Below, piece by piece: positions 7,915 to 23,655 of a DNA stretch of 64,000 bases (its first letter is position 1; each line of letters starts with the position of its first letter). The notes beneath the pieces are model-generated. The model saw only the letters and a program-made list of their open reading frames with translations, ran no database searches and was not told the DNA's origin. Source of the stretch: Microbacterium terregens. Its GTDB lineage: Bacteria; Actinomycetota; Actinomycetes; Actinomycetales; Microbacteriaceae. The position numbers and the translations under genes are program-made. The stretch spans positions 806,001 through 870,000 of the forward strand of contig NZ_BAAAWH010000001.1 in the NCBI RefSeq assembly GCF_039534975.1, read 5' to 3'.

Positions 7915-9506
7915 CTCCGCTTCCGCTGCGCGTGCTGCCGATGGGTGAGAGCGGCGTCCTTATCGAGGTCGAGTCGCTCGCTGCGGCCATCGCGCTGCAC
8001 GCCCGGCTCGACGGATCCCGGCCGGCCGGTGTCGTGGACCTCGTCCCGGCGGCGCGCACGGTGCTGGTGCGGGTCGATCCCGCCCGGCTTCCGCTTGCGG
8101 CGGTGCGATCCTGGGTCGCCCGCACGACGATGGATGCCGCGCCGACCGCCCCCGCGCGCTCCTCGGTCGTCGAACTCGACGTCGCCTACGACGGCGCGGA
8201 CCTCGCCGAGACCGCGGAGCTGCTCGGCGTCAGCGCGGACGCACTCGTGCGGGCGCACACCGCTGCCGAGTGGACGGTCGCGTTCACCGGGTTCGCGCCC
8301 GGCTTCGGCTACCTCGTGAGCCCGGAGTGGACCTTCGACGTGCCGCGCCTGCCGAGCCCGCGCACGCGCGTGCCGCGCGGCTCGGTAGGCCTGGCCGCGG
8401 GCTTCACCGGCGCGTACCCGAGGGACACGCCGGGTGGGTGGCGGCTGATCGGGACCACGACGGCGCCGCTGTTCGACCCGGATGCCGCCTCACCCGTGCT
8501 GCTCGCACCCGGGACCCGCGTGCGGTTCCGCGCGTCCCGCGCCGCCGCCCCCGCCGCCGAGACGGCAACCGCGCCTCGAGACAGGGTCGAAACCCCGCCG
8601 GCTCGAGGCGCGGAAGCAGCCGCTTCACGATCTCCGGAGCCGAGCATCCGGATCGGCGAACCGGGGCTGCTCGCGACACTGCAGGACCTCGGCCGCGCCG
8701 GGTACGCCTCCCTGGGCGTCGCCGGGTCCGGGGCCCTCGACCGTGGCTCCCTGCGCACCGCCAACCGGCTGGTCGGCAACCCCGAGGGTGCGGCCGCCAT
8801 CGAGGTCACGATGGGCGGATTCCGCGCCGTCGCGCTGCGGGACCTGTGGTTCGCGGTGACCGGGGCGTGGGGGCCGATCCGACTCGACGGCCACGAGCTC
8901 GACCCCTACGAGGCGTACGCGTGGCCTGCGGGAGCTCACTTGCATCTGGACTGGTTCCGCTCCGGCGCCCGCGCCTACCTCGCGGTGCGCGGGGGCGTCG
9001 AGGCCGCGCCCGTGCTGGGGTCACGCTCGCGCGATGTGCTCGCGGGCATCGGTCCGCCGCCGCTGCGCGCCGGGGACGAGCTGCCCATCGGTTCCGACCC
9101 GGTCGATCCCATTCCGGTCGCCACGGTCGCGCCGTGGGGTGCGCCGCACGACGACGAGATCGAGGTCGAGCTGGCGCCGGGTCCGCGGGCGGATTGGTTC
9201 GCGGCATCCGCCCTGTCCGCCCTGTATGAGGCGGTCTGGACGGTCACGAACGACACGGACCGGGTGGGGATGCGCCTGAACGGGCCGGCGCTGCCCCGCG
9301 TGCGCGACGACGAGCTGCCGAGCGAGGGCATGGTGCCCGGTGCCCTGCAGGTGCCCCCGAGTGGACGGCCGACGATCCTGCTCGCCGACGGGCCGGTCAC
9401 CGGCGGGTATCCGGTTCTCGCGGTGGCGACGGATGCCGCGCTCGACCTGCTCGCGCAGGCGCGGCCGGGCACGCGGGTGAGGTTCCGGCACGCGCGGCCG
9501 GCCTGA
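7911..9506 (+). CDS. Fused 5-oxoprolinase subunits B and C (PxpB-PxpC)
   Basis: 531-residue fusion supplying the kinase-like (B) and carboxyltransferase-related (C) parts of 5-oxoprolinase; homologous domains occur in allophanate hydrolase/urea amidolyase. Start GTG 7911 overlaps the pxpA stop (GTGA). PxpB covers about 1-205, with FTGFAPGFGYL and LPSPRTRVPRGSVGLAAG followed by GGWRLIG, its diagnostic motifs. PxpC covers about 245-531, with IRIGEPGLLATLQDLGRAGY at its start, then GSGALDRGSLRTANRLVGN and SEGMVPGALQVPPSGRPTIL. The linker (about residues 205-245) is Ala/Pro rich, and its DNA carries a perfect 10-bp inverted repeat (8571-8580/8602-8611), suggesting an intergenic palindrome captured at the fusion point. 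Confidence 0.94.
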   Translation: MTPLPLRVLPMGESGVLIEVESLAAAIALHARLDGSRPAGVVDLVPAARTVLVRVDPARLPLAAVRSWVARTTMDAAPTAPARSSVVELDVAYDGADLAETAELLGVSADALVRAHTAAEWTVAFTGFAPGFGYLVSPEWTFDVPRLPSPRTRVPRGSVGLAAGFTGAYPRDTPGGWRLIGTTTAPLFDPDAASPVLLAPGTRVRFRASRAAAPAAETATAPRDRVETPPARGAEAAASRSPEPSIRIGEPGLLATLQDLGRAGYASLGVAGSGALDRGSLRTANRLVGNPEGAAAIEVTMGGFRAVALRDLWFAVTGAWGPIRLDGHELDPYEAYAWPAGAHLHLDWFRSGARAYLAVRGGVEAAPVLGSRSRDVLAGIGPPPLRAGDELPIGSDPVDPIPVATVAPWGAPHDDEIEVELAPGPRADWFAASALSALYEAVWTVTNDTDRVGMRLNGPALPRVRDDELPSEGMVPGALQVPPSGRPTILLADGPVTGGYPVLAVATDAALDLLAQARPGTRVRFRHARPA

Positions 9507-9555
9507 GCGCCGGTCCGCGCGCCCCACATCGGTCGCAGCTTCGGACCCGTGCCGT

Positions 9556-9590
9556 GGAATCGGAGCAGCGGGGGGTGGGGATCCGATTCC
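9556..9590. terminator. Stem-loop in the convergent pxp/STAND gap
   Basis: GGAATCGGA (9556-9564) pairs perfectly with TCCGATTCC (9582-9590) across a 17-base loop. It lies between the plus-strand pxpB-pxpC stop (9506) and the minus-strand STAND gene stop (9643), so it could end both transcripts. There is no clear T-run. Confidence 0.45.
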
Positions 9591-9642
9591 GGCGCCGATC
9601 TCCGAGACCGCCGAGACCCGAAACACGGACGGGGGATGCCGG

Positions 9643-12267
9643 CTACCAGTGCGACAGCGCCTCGGCCGCCAGCGCGCGCTCGGGCTCGGGCAGTGCCAGC
9701 GCCACCGCCTCGGCCACCGTCAGCTGCGCGCCCTCGCGCTCGCCCGCGGCCACCGCGTCCGGATCGCTGCGGCGGACCGCATCCAGCGACAGCTCGTGGA
9801 CGGTGAACGCCTCGACGTCGAAGACGCCGATCCGGTGGCGGATGGCGGCGGCGGCCGCCGACAGTGCACCGGCGCGGCGCGCATCGCCGTGCGCGGCGGC
9901 GATGGCGCAGATGCCCTCCAGCCCGTAGGCGATGCCCTCCTCGTGGTGCAGCTTGACGGAATCGACGAGGGTGCGCCGGAACACCTCTTCGGCTTCGTCG
10001 ACCTGACCGCCGACCAGCAGCAGACGTCCGATCTGGTTGCCGGCGACGGACCGGGTGAACAGGTCGCCGCCGGCCTCGGCGACCGCGCTCGCGCGTTGGA
10101 AGTGCGCGAGCGCCTCTTCGCGGGAACCGCGCAGCCAGGCGACGCGGCCCAGCGAGACCCGCGTGATCGCCTCCCCCCACCCGTTTCCGAGGCGGTGCAG
10201 CCGTTCCACCGCGTCATCCAGCTCGTGTGCCGCCGTTTCGACGTCGGGCTGGGGCAGCTGCACCCGCGCGGTCGCGCGTGCCGCCAGTGCCATGGCCGCG
10301 GCATCCTCGTCCCCGCTCTCGGTGAACAGCCGGACGCACTCGGCGAGGCCCGCGACGACCTCCTCGGACGGCTGCTGCCACATCTCCCCCCACAGCGCGA
10401 AGAACCAGGCGATCGCTCGGGAGCGCGGCAGGATGGGCTTCTCCTTGCCGAGCAGCTCCAGCATCCACACCCTCACCCCGCCGAACAGGCCCATGATCCA
10501 CCAGTAGATGAGCAGTCCCCACGCGAACTCGGCGGCGTCGTCGAGCCGGTCGGTGTAGACCAGGTGGCGGATGGCCGCCCGCAGGTTCGCGAGTTCGATG
10601 CTCAGGGATGCGAGCGTCGCGGCCTGGCTCTCGGTGCGCAGTTCGCCGCCGTGGCGGCGCACCACTGCGGTGTAGTAGTCGGCGTGCGCATTGCGCATCT
10701 TGCGGGCCTCGCCGCGATCCTTGAGCCTGCCCAGCGCGTATTCGCGCACGATCGCCAGCAGCGAGAGCACCGGACGACCCTGGACCTCGGTCTGCTTGAC
10801 CAGCGAGCCGTCGATGAGGGCCGTGATCCCGTCGATCGCGTGGCCCTCCCACGATCGCCCCACGCCGATCGCCTCCACCGCTTCGAGTGAGAACCGCTCC
10901 GCGAAGACGCCGAGATCCTCGAGCAGGGCGCGGTCCTCGGCGGCCAGCAGGCCCACGCTCCAGTCGAGGGTCGCGCGCATCGTGCGATGGCGCTGCGGCA
11001 GATCGCGCACCGCCGCCGTCAGCATCGGCAGGCTCTTCTTGAGGCGCTCCGCGATGGCAGCGGGGGTGAGTATCCGCAGCTTCGCCGCGGCCAGCTCGAT
11101 CGCCAGCGGCAGCCCCTCGAGCCGGCGGCAGATGTCCATGACGGCGCCGGCGTTGTCCTCGGTCAGTTCGAACGAGGGCTTCGCGGCCCGGGCGCGGTCG
11201 ACGAACAGCTGCACCGCCGTCGACGTGCGTGCCCGCTCCAGCGTGCCGGGCGCGTTCGGGCTCGGCGTGCCCAGCGCGCGCACGTCATACACCTGCTCTC
11301 CGCGGATGCGCAGCACGATGCGGCTGGTGACCAGGAAGCTCGCGCTCGGGGCGACGGTGTACAGCCGCACCAGCACGGGCGCGGCATCCACGATCTGCTC
11401 GAAGTTGTCCAGCACGATCAGGACGTTGCGCCCCGCGAGGGCGCGCGAGATGCGCTCCTCGAGTGCCGCCTCGCCGTTGTCGCGGATGCCGAGCGTGTAC
11501 CCGATCGTGGGGAGCAGCAGTCCCTGCTCGAGCACGTTCTCGAGCGCGACGAAGTAGGTGCCGCCGGGGAAGAGGGTGCGGGCGGCGAGGGCCACTTCGA
11601 TCGCCAGGCGGCTCTTGCCGATCCCGCCGGGGCCGATCAGGCTGATCACCCGGTCTGTGCCGCGGGTGAGCATCTCGAGCACCTCGGCGATCTCGCGCTC
11701 GCGCCCGATCGTGGTCGTGTACGGGACCGGCACGCGGGCGATCAGGGGGGACGGATCGGATTCGGCCGGCTCCTCCTCCGCACGCGACTCCTCGAACCGC
11801 TCGGCGAGCAGCGTGGCCAGGTCGACGCTGACCTGGGACTCCAGCTCCTCCGCCGTCGTGAACGGCAGGTAGGCGGCGGTGTCATCCTCCTGGATGCGGG
11901 CGATCAGCTGCGCCAGACGGTCGTCCCGGTGCTCGCTCTTCTTGATGTAGATCAGCTTGGGCATCTCTCGCGGGGCGAGGCGGTACTCGTCCTCCAGCCC
12001 CGAGATCTCCTCGTCGGGGGCGACCCAGCCGTAGCTGTCACCGTAGATGCCGACGAACACGTCGCTCTGGGACAGATAGGACCGGTACAGCTCCCGCGGC
12101 GGGTGCGGGCGGGCGCCGAGTTCGAACATGACCGGCGCCAGCTGCATGCGCTCGATGGCCGCGCGGACGGCACGTCGTTCGTCGGCGAGTTCGCGCAGCG
12201 TCGAACTCACGAACACCCGGATCCGCTGGTCGGGCGTACGGATCACGGGCTGCACTCCGGGCCTCAC
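9643..12267 (-). CDS. DUF4062-STAND NTPase-TPR protein, paralogue B
   Basis: 874-residue multidomain protein. N-terminal DUF4062 domain (about 8-100: RIRVFVSSTLRELADERRA, DVFVGIYGDSYGWV, GLEDEY). Central NB-ARC/AfsR-like NTPase: P-loop GPGGIGKSR near 210-220, VLIVLDNFEQI as Walker B, LVTSR, and GLPLAIELAAAK; then a winged-helix-like segment with RHRTMRATLDWS. The rest is helical, TPR-like. DUF4062 precedes NACHT-type NTPases in eukaryotic NWD1/TEP1-like proteins, and I recall it being grouped with TIR-like folds. A sensor or immune-type role is inferred, not shown. GTG 12267 overlaps the stop of paralogue A (GTGA), and it aligns the two N-termini exactly (six residues before PVIRTPDQ). Confidence 0.85.
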   Translation of the reverse strand: MRPGVQPVIRTPDQRIRVFVSSTLRELADERRAVRAAIERMQLAPVMFELGARPHPPRELYRSYLSQSDVFVGIYGDSYGWVAPDEEISGLEDEYRLAPREMPKLIYIKKSEHRDDRLAQLIARIQEDDTAAYLPFTTAEELESQVSVDLATLLAERFEESRAEEEPAESDPSPLIARVPVPYTTTIGREREIAEVLEMLTRGTDRVISLIGPGGIGKSRLAIEVALAARTLFPGGTYFVALENVLEQGLLLPTIGYTLGIRDNGEAALEERISRALAGRNVLIVLDNFEQIVDAAPVLVRLYTVAPSASFLVTSRIVLRIRGEQVYDVRALGTPSPNAPGTLERARTSTAVQLFVDRARAAKPSFELTEDNAGAVMDICRRLEGLPLAIELAAAKLRILTPAAIAERLKKSLPMLTAAVRDLPQRHRTMRATLDWSVGLLAAEDRALLEDLGVFAERFSLEAVEAIGVGRSWEGHAIDGITALIDGSLVKQTEVQGRPVLSLLAIVREYALGRLKDRGEARKMRNAHADYYTAVVRRHGGELRTESQAATLASLSIELANLRAAIRHLVYTDRLDDAAEFAWGLLIYWWIMGLFGGVRVWMLELLGKEKPILPRSRAIAWFFALWGEMWQQPSEEVVAGLAECVRLFTESGDEDAAAMALAARATARVQLPQPDVETAAHELDDAVERLHRLGNGWGEAITRVSLGRVAWLRGSREEALAHFQRASAVAEAGGDLFTRSVAGNQIGRLLLVGGQVDEAEEVFRRTLVDSVKLHHEEGIAYGLEGICAIAAAHGDARRAGALSAAAAAIRHRIGVFDVEAFTVHELSLDAVRRSDPDAVAAGEREGAQLTVAEAVALALPEPERALAAEALSHW

Positions 12268-14891
12268 CACTGCGCCAGAGCCTCTCCCACGGCGGGGTCG
12301 ATAACCGGCAGCGCCAGCGCGATCGCCTCGGCCACGGTCATCTCGGCTCCCGCGCGCTCACCCGCCGCGACGCTCTCCGGATCGCTCGCGCGGATCGCCT
12401 CGAGCGGTGCCAGGTGCACCGCGAAGCCCTCCACGTCGAAGAGTCCGGTGCGCTGGCGCATCGACGCGGTGACGGCAGCGAGGGCGCCCACGCGCCATCC
12501 CTCCCCGCGCGTCGCCGCGATCGCGCAGATGCCCTCCATGGCATACGCCGCGCCCTCCTCGTAGTGCAGCTGCGCCGAGAGCCCGAGGGTCAGGAACCAC
12601 TCCCGCTCCGCCGTCTCCACCTCGCCCATGGTGAACAGCACCCGTGTGCGGTTGTTGCCCGACACGATCCGCGTGAACATGTCGTGTCCCTCGTCGGCGA
12701 CTTCGGCCGACCGGGTGAAGTGCGCGAGAGCCGTCTGAACGTCGCCCTGCACCACCGCCAGCAGGCCGAGCCCCACCTCCGCCATGGACTCCGCCCACCC
12801 GTCGCCCAGCTCATGGAGGGTGGCGACGGCATCGGTCAGCTCGGCCTCCGCCTTTTCGGCATCCAGGTCGGGGAACTGCATGCGCGTGGTGGCCCGCGCG
12901 GCCAGTGCCATCGCCGCGGCACTCTCGTCCCCGCTCTCGGTGAACAGCCGCACGCATTCACCGAGGCCCGCGACCACCTGGTCGGACGGGCGCTGCCACA
13001 TCTCGCCCCACAGCGCGAAGAACCACGCGACCGCGCGGGTGTGCTGCGTGATCGGCTGCTGCTTCTCGAGCAGCTCGATCATCCACAGCCGCACTTCGGA
13101 GAAGAAGCCCGAGATCCACCAGTACACCAGCAGGGACCAGGCGAAATCGCCGGCGTCGTCGAGGCGATTCGTATAGACCAGGTGCCGCGCGGCCGCGCGC
13201 AGGTTCGACAGCTCCAGACCGAGCCGGCGCACCGCCTCGGCCTGGCCTTCGCCGCGGAGGCGCGGTGACACGCTCCGCACCAGCTCGGTGTAGTAGTCGG
13301 CGTGCGCAGCGCGGACGACGTCGGCTTCGCCGCGCTCCTTGAGGCGGCCGATCGCATACTGACGCATGATCGCCAGGAGCGAGAACGTCGCGCGCCCGCC
13401 GATCTCGACCTGCTTGACGAGCGAGGCGTCCACCAGCTCCGCCAGCGCGTCCAGGCCCTGCCCGTCCCAGGACCGTCCCCGGCCGATCGCCTCCACCGCC
13501 TCGAGCGTGAACCGCGTGGCGAAGACGCCGAGGTCCTCCAGCAGGGCGCGCTGCTCGGGCGGCAGCAGGCTGATGCTCCAGTCGATCGTCGCGCGCATGG
13601 TGCGGTGCCGGTCCGGCAGGTCGCGGACGGATGCTGTCAGCAGGGGCAGGCTGTGCTCCAGACGCTGCGCGATCCCCTCGGGGGTCAGCAGCCGGATCTT
13701 GGCGGCGGCCAGTTCGATGGCCAGCGGCAGTCCCTCGAGCTGGCGGCAGATCTCGGCGACGGCGGTGGCGTTCTCGGCGGTCAGGGTGAAGTCGGGCTTG
13801 ACCGCCTGGGCGCGGTCGACGAACAGCTGCACGGCCAGCGAGCGTCGCGCCCGCTCGAGGCCGATCTGCCCGGTGCCCTCCGGCGGCGGCAGCGTCTCGA
13901 CCTCGTAGACCTGCTCGCCGCGGATCCGCAGCACGGTCCGGCTCGTGACCAGGAAGCACGCCAGCGGCGCGACCGTGTACAGCCGCACCAGGACGGGCGC
14001 GGCATCCACGATCTGCTCGAAATTGTCGAGCACGATCAGTACGCGTCGTCCCTCGAGGGCGCGGCAGATGCGCTCCTCCAGGCCCGCCTCGCCGTTGTCG
14101 CGGATGCCGAGGAAGTAGGCGATCGTGGGCAGCAGAAGTCCCGGCTCGAGCACGCCTTCCAGCAGCACGAAGTACGTGCCGTCCGGAAACAGGTCCTCCG
14201 AAGCGTGCGCGACCTCGATCGCGAGGCGGCTCTTGCCGATGCCGCCGGGTCCGACCAGGGTCACGACACGATCGTTGCCCTCGGCGAGCAGCTGCCGGAC
14301 GTTCGCCAGATCCCGTTCCCGGCCGATGGTCGTGGTGTACGGCGCGGGGACCCGGGCGACCAGGGGTGCCGGCTCCGTCTCGTCCGGTCCGCCGTCGACG
14401 CCGGAGCGGGACTCGTCGAACCGCTCGGCGAGAAGGATCGCGAGGTCTCCGGACACGCGATCGACGAGTTCGTCGGCGGTGGCGAAGGAGAGGTAGGCGG
14501 CGGTGTCGTCGGTTTGGATGCGGGAGATGAGCTCTTTGAGCCGGTCTTCGCGGTGGTCGCTCTTCTTGATGTAGATGAGTTTGGGCATCTCGCGGGGAGC
14601 GAGGTCGTATTCGTCTTCGAGTCCGGAGATCTGCTCGTCCGGGGCGACCCAGCCGTAGCTGTCGGCGTAGATGCCGATGAACACGTCGCTCTGGGAGAGG
14701 TAGGAGCGGTAGAGCTCTCGGGGTGGGTGCGGGCGGGCGCCGAGTTCGAACATGACGGGGGCGAGCTGCATGCGTTCGATCGCGGCGCGGACGGCGCGCC
14801 GTTCGTCGGCGAGTTCGCGCAGGGTCGAACTCACGAACACCCGGATCCGCTGGTCGGGCGTACGGATCACGGGCTCTCGCGCCCCAGTCAT
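12264..14891 (-). CDS. DUF4062-STAND NTPase-TPR protein, paralogue A
   Basis: 875-residue paralogue of the adjacent downstream gene. DUF4062 at about 8-100; P-loop GPGGIGKS at 214-221; Walker B VLIVLDN at 284-290; LVTSR at 314-318; GLPLA at 387-391; RHRTMRATIDWS near 428-439; C-terminal TPR-like helices. ATG 14891 is chosen over the ATG at 14942 because it matches the paralogue's length and lies behind a good promoter. The DUF4062 parts of the two proteins are nearly identical, with about 53 identical bases at 14824-14876 and 12200-12252, while the C-terminal halves differ much more. Codons for the first 130 or so residues favour CTC, GAA, AAA and CAA, unlike the CTG/GAG bias of paralogue B, a sign of mosaic origin. 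Confidence 0.85.
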   Translation of the reverse strand: MTGAREPVIRTPDQRIRVFVSSTLRELADERRAVRAAIERMQLAPVMFELGARPHPPRELYRSYLSQSDVFIGIYADSYGWVAPDEQISGLEDEYDLAPREMPKLIYIKKSDHREDRLKELISRIQTDDTAAYLSFATADELVDRVSGDLAILLAERFDESRSGVDGGPDETEPAPLVARVPAPYTTTIGRERDLANVRQLLAEGNDRVVTLVGPGGIGKSRLAIEVAHASEDLFPDGTYFVLLEGVLEPGLLLPTIAYFLGIRDNGEAGLEERICRALEGRRVLIVLDNFEQIVDAAPVLVRLYTVAPLACFLVTSRTVLRIRGEQVYEVETLPPPEGTGQIGLERARRSLAVQLFVDRAQAVKPDFTLTAENATAVAEICRQLEGLPLAIELAAAKIRLLTPEGIAQRLEHSLPLLTASVRDLPDRHRTMRATIDWSISLLPPEQRALLEDLGVFATRFTLEAVEAIGRGRSWDGQGLDALAELVDASLVKQVEIGGRATFSLLAIMRQYAIGRLKERGEADVVRAAHADYYTELVRSVSPRLRGEGQAEAVRRLGLELSNLRAAARHLVYTNRLDDAGDFAWSLLVYWWISGFFSEVRLWMIELLEKQQPITQHTRAVAWFFALWGEMWQRPSDQVVAGLGECVRLFTESGDESAAAMALAARATTRMQFPDLDAEKAEAELTDAVATLHELGDGWAESMAEVGLGLLAVVQGDVQTALAHFTRSAEVADEGHDMFTRIVSGNNRTRVLFTMGEVETAEREWFLTLGLSAQLHYEEGAAYAMEGICAIAATRGEGWRVGALAAVTASMRQRTGLFDVEGFAVHLAPLEAIRASDPESVAAGERAGAEMTVAEAIALALPVIDPAVGEALAQW

Positions 14892-14965
14892 GACGCCATC
14901 ATGGCGCCTATGCGCCTGTATGCACCAGAGGGATCCGAGCACGGAATGGGAGGGTGCCGCGCGTG

Positions 14966-14994
14966 GTTATACCGTACGAACCCGATCTTTTCAA
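14966..14994 (-). promoter_or_regulatory. Promoter of the STAND gene pair
   Basis: On the minus strand TTGAAA (14994-14989), a 17-bp spacer and TATAAC (14971-14966) make a good housekeeping-sigma promoter. Start would be near 14959, giving a leader of about 68 bases to ATG 14891. Its -35 is only 9 bp from the -35 of the rpoB promoter on the other strand. Confidence 0.65.
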
Positions 14995-15003
14995 GAACTC
15001 GAC

Positions 15004-15032
15004 TGGACACGGCGTGGCATACCGCGTATAGT
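15004..15032 (+). promoter_or_regulatory. Promoter of rpoB-rpoC
   Basis: TGGACA (15004-15009), a 17-bp spacer and TATAGT (15027-15032), five of six matches in each box. Start near 15039 leaves a leader of about 175 bases before rpoB, which ends in CGGAGGT. The 323-bp gap between the STAND genes and rpoB therefore holds two back-to-back promoters and this leader; nothing coding was seen in it. Confidence 0.7.
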
Positions 15033-15214
15033 CGTTCCTTGCGCTCTTGGATTCCCCCTGCCCTCATATGGTGGTCGGCTGTGCCTGCGTGCCCCCGCTT
15101 CTCGAACTCACCTTTCTGAAGCGGAGTGTGGCGCCCAGGTTTCGGGGACAAATGAGCACTCCACCCTGACGACAAGGAAACGAGCCCCGCCCCGGGCCCA
15201 CGGAGGTAATCCCC

Positions 15215-18709
<3,495 letters not shown>

Positions 18710-18721
18710 TTCCGGCCTCGA

Positions 18722-18758
18722 TTTCGATACGGCGGCGCGGCCGCCCACTCAATCACCG
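18722..18758. repeat. Half copy of the dispersed palindromic element (rpoB-rpoC spacer)
   Basis: TTTCGATACGGCGGC, then GGCCGCC and CCACTCAATCACCG resemble the left half of the TCTCGRTACG-type element seen complete at 22734-22790. It sits in the 75-bp spacer between rpoB and rpoC, so it is co-transcribed with both genes. The rpoC ribosome binding site AGGAGA follows at 18776-18781. Confidence 0.5.
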
Positions 18759-18784
18759 AAGTTTTAAAGCACACAGGAGAACCA

Positions 18785-22675
<3,891 letters not shown>

Positions 22676-22683
22676 ACACGAGC

Positions 22684-22714
22684 GGGCTCAATGCTGCGCA
22701 GCAGCGTTGAGCCC
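22684..22714 (+). terminator. First terminator after rpoC
   Basis: GGGCTCAATGCTGC pairs with GCAGCGTTGAGCCC (14 bp, one G-T) around a 3-base loop, starting 9 bp after the rpoC stop. It is followed by TCTTCGTG, only weakly T-rich. Confidence 0.75.
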
Positions 22715-22733
22715 TCTTCGTGTCGAGATCGCA

Positions 22734-22790
22734 TCTCGGTACGCGCTGCGCGCTACTCGATGACCGGGCCGCGAAGCGGCCGTATCGAGA
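22734..22790. repeat. Dispersed palindromic element, complete copy
   Basis: 57 bp running from TCTCGGTACG to CGTATCGAGA, which are inverted terminal repeats with one mismatch. The inner block is CTACTCGATGACCGGGCC followed by GCGAAGCGGC. Similar elements lie at 42274-42333 and 44545-44603, with partial ones at 18722-18758 and 61377-61422. Here it sits between the two rpoC terminators. Confidence 0.65.
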
Positions 22791-22794
22791 TCTC

Positions 22795-22828
22795 CACGAA
22801 AGGCCCCGGTTCGCCGGGGCCTTTCGTG
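22795..22828 (+). terminator. Second terminator after rpoC
   Basis: CACGAAAGGCCCCGG and CCGGGGCCTTTCGTG form a perfect 15-bp stem closed by a TTCG tetraloop, one of the strongest hairpins in the window. The A/T part of the stem (AAAGG/CCTTT) makes it usable in both directions. Between it and the next gene (23016) nothing coding is seen apart from TACCGT at 22993-22998, a possible -10. Confidence 0.85.
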
Positions 22829-23015
22829 CGTGCGGCACCGGCACCCGCTGCTGTTTCCTGCGTGAGCGGCGCAAGAATGCGCCGCGCGAACAGGAAAGCG
22901 GCGCGCGCCCGGCGCGAGGACGGATGCCGCGGCCGCCGTGTCCGGTCCACCGGCCCTCGCGCGCCGGATCGAGGAGCCCCCGCCGCCACGATTACCGTTG
23001 ATCAGGGAGGTGGAC

Positions 23016-23630
23016 GTGGCGCGCACGGGCGGACGCAATTCGTGGATCGCATGGCCTGCGGGGCTGCTGTGCGCTGCCGTCGTGGTCGCGCTGGCCTGGT
23101 TGGCGCACCCGCTGCTTCCCGTCGCCGTGACGTGGGCGGGGGACATGCTCCGGGCATCCACGTCGGAGCCGGTCGCCGCTCCGGTCACGGAGTCCGTCGC
23201 GACCCGTGCCGTCGCCGCCGGCGACATCGATTGCCGGGCGCTGTACTCGGACCGCCTGTGGGCGGAACTGACCTGGACCCCGACCGTCCTGCTCTCCCAG
23301 AGCGCTGCACCGCCCGCGACGTCGGTCACCGCGCTCACCGACGCGCTGGCGCCCGCAGTGCGGGTCTCGTGCCTCTGGCGCACCGACGACGGGCGCACGA
23401 TCGCCTCCACCCTGGCCAACGTGGGAGGCGAGGCCGCGGATATCGCCGAGGCGTCGCTGCGCGGCCAGGGCTTCGCGTGCTCCGCCGACGCGGCGCTGGT
23501 CTGCGCGCGCACGAGCGGGGACGTCGTGGAGGAGCACACCCTGCGCGACGGGCTGTGGCTCTCGAGCGTCGAGACCGCGTGGCATCCGGACGCGTACGGC
23601 GCGCGTCTGGCCGCCCACGTCTGGGGCTGA
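23016..23630 (+). CDS. Membrane-anchored protein with four conserved cysteines
   Basis: 204-residue protein of unknown function. Start chosen is GTG 23016, preceded at 5 bases by GGGAGG (23005-23010); an upstream GTG at 22938 has no such site. One hydrophobic segment (WIAWPAGLLCAAVVVALAWL) near the N-terminus anchors an external domain. That domain has the cysteine pattern DCRA, VSCLWR, GFAC and LVC and ends AAHVWG. The same pattern is present in the convergent lipoprotein at 23656-24264, which ends AIVASVFG, so the two are probably paralogues. The cysteines could form two disulfides outside the membrane. Role not identifiable. Confidence 0.7.
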   Translation: MARTGGRNSWIAWPAGLLCAAVVVALAWLAHPLLPVAVTWAGDMLRASTSEPVAAPVTESVATRAVAAGDIDCRALYSDRLWAELTWTPTVLLSQSAAPPATSVTALTDALAPAVRVSCLWRTDDGRTIASTLANVGGEAADIAEASLRGQGFACSADAALVCARTSGDVVEEHTLRDGLWLSSVETAWHPDAYGARLAAHVWG

Positions 23631-23655
23631 CCGGTTCCGAGGGCGCCGGCCGAGC

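Noticed and set aside
9649..10890. Long plus-strand ORF opposite the STAND gene
   Set aside because: Antisense shadow of a gene with clear NTPase motifs; composition is a high-GC artefact.
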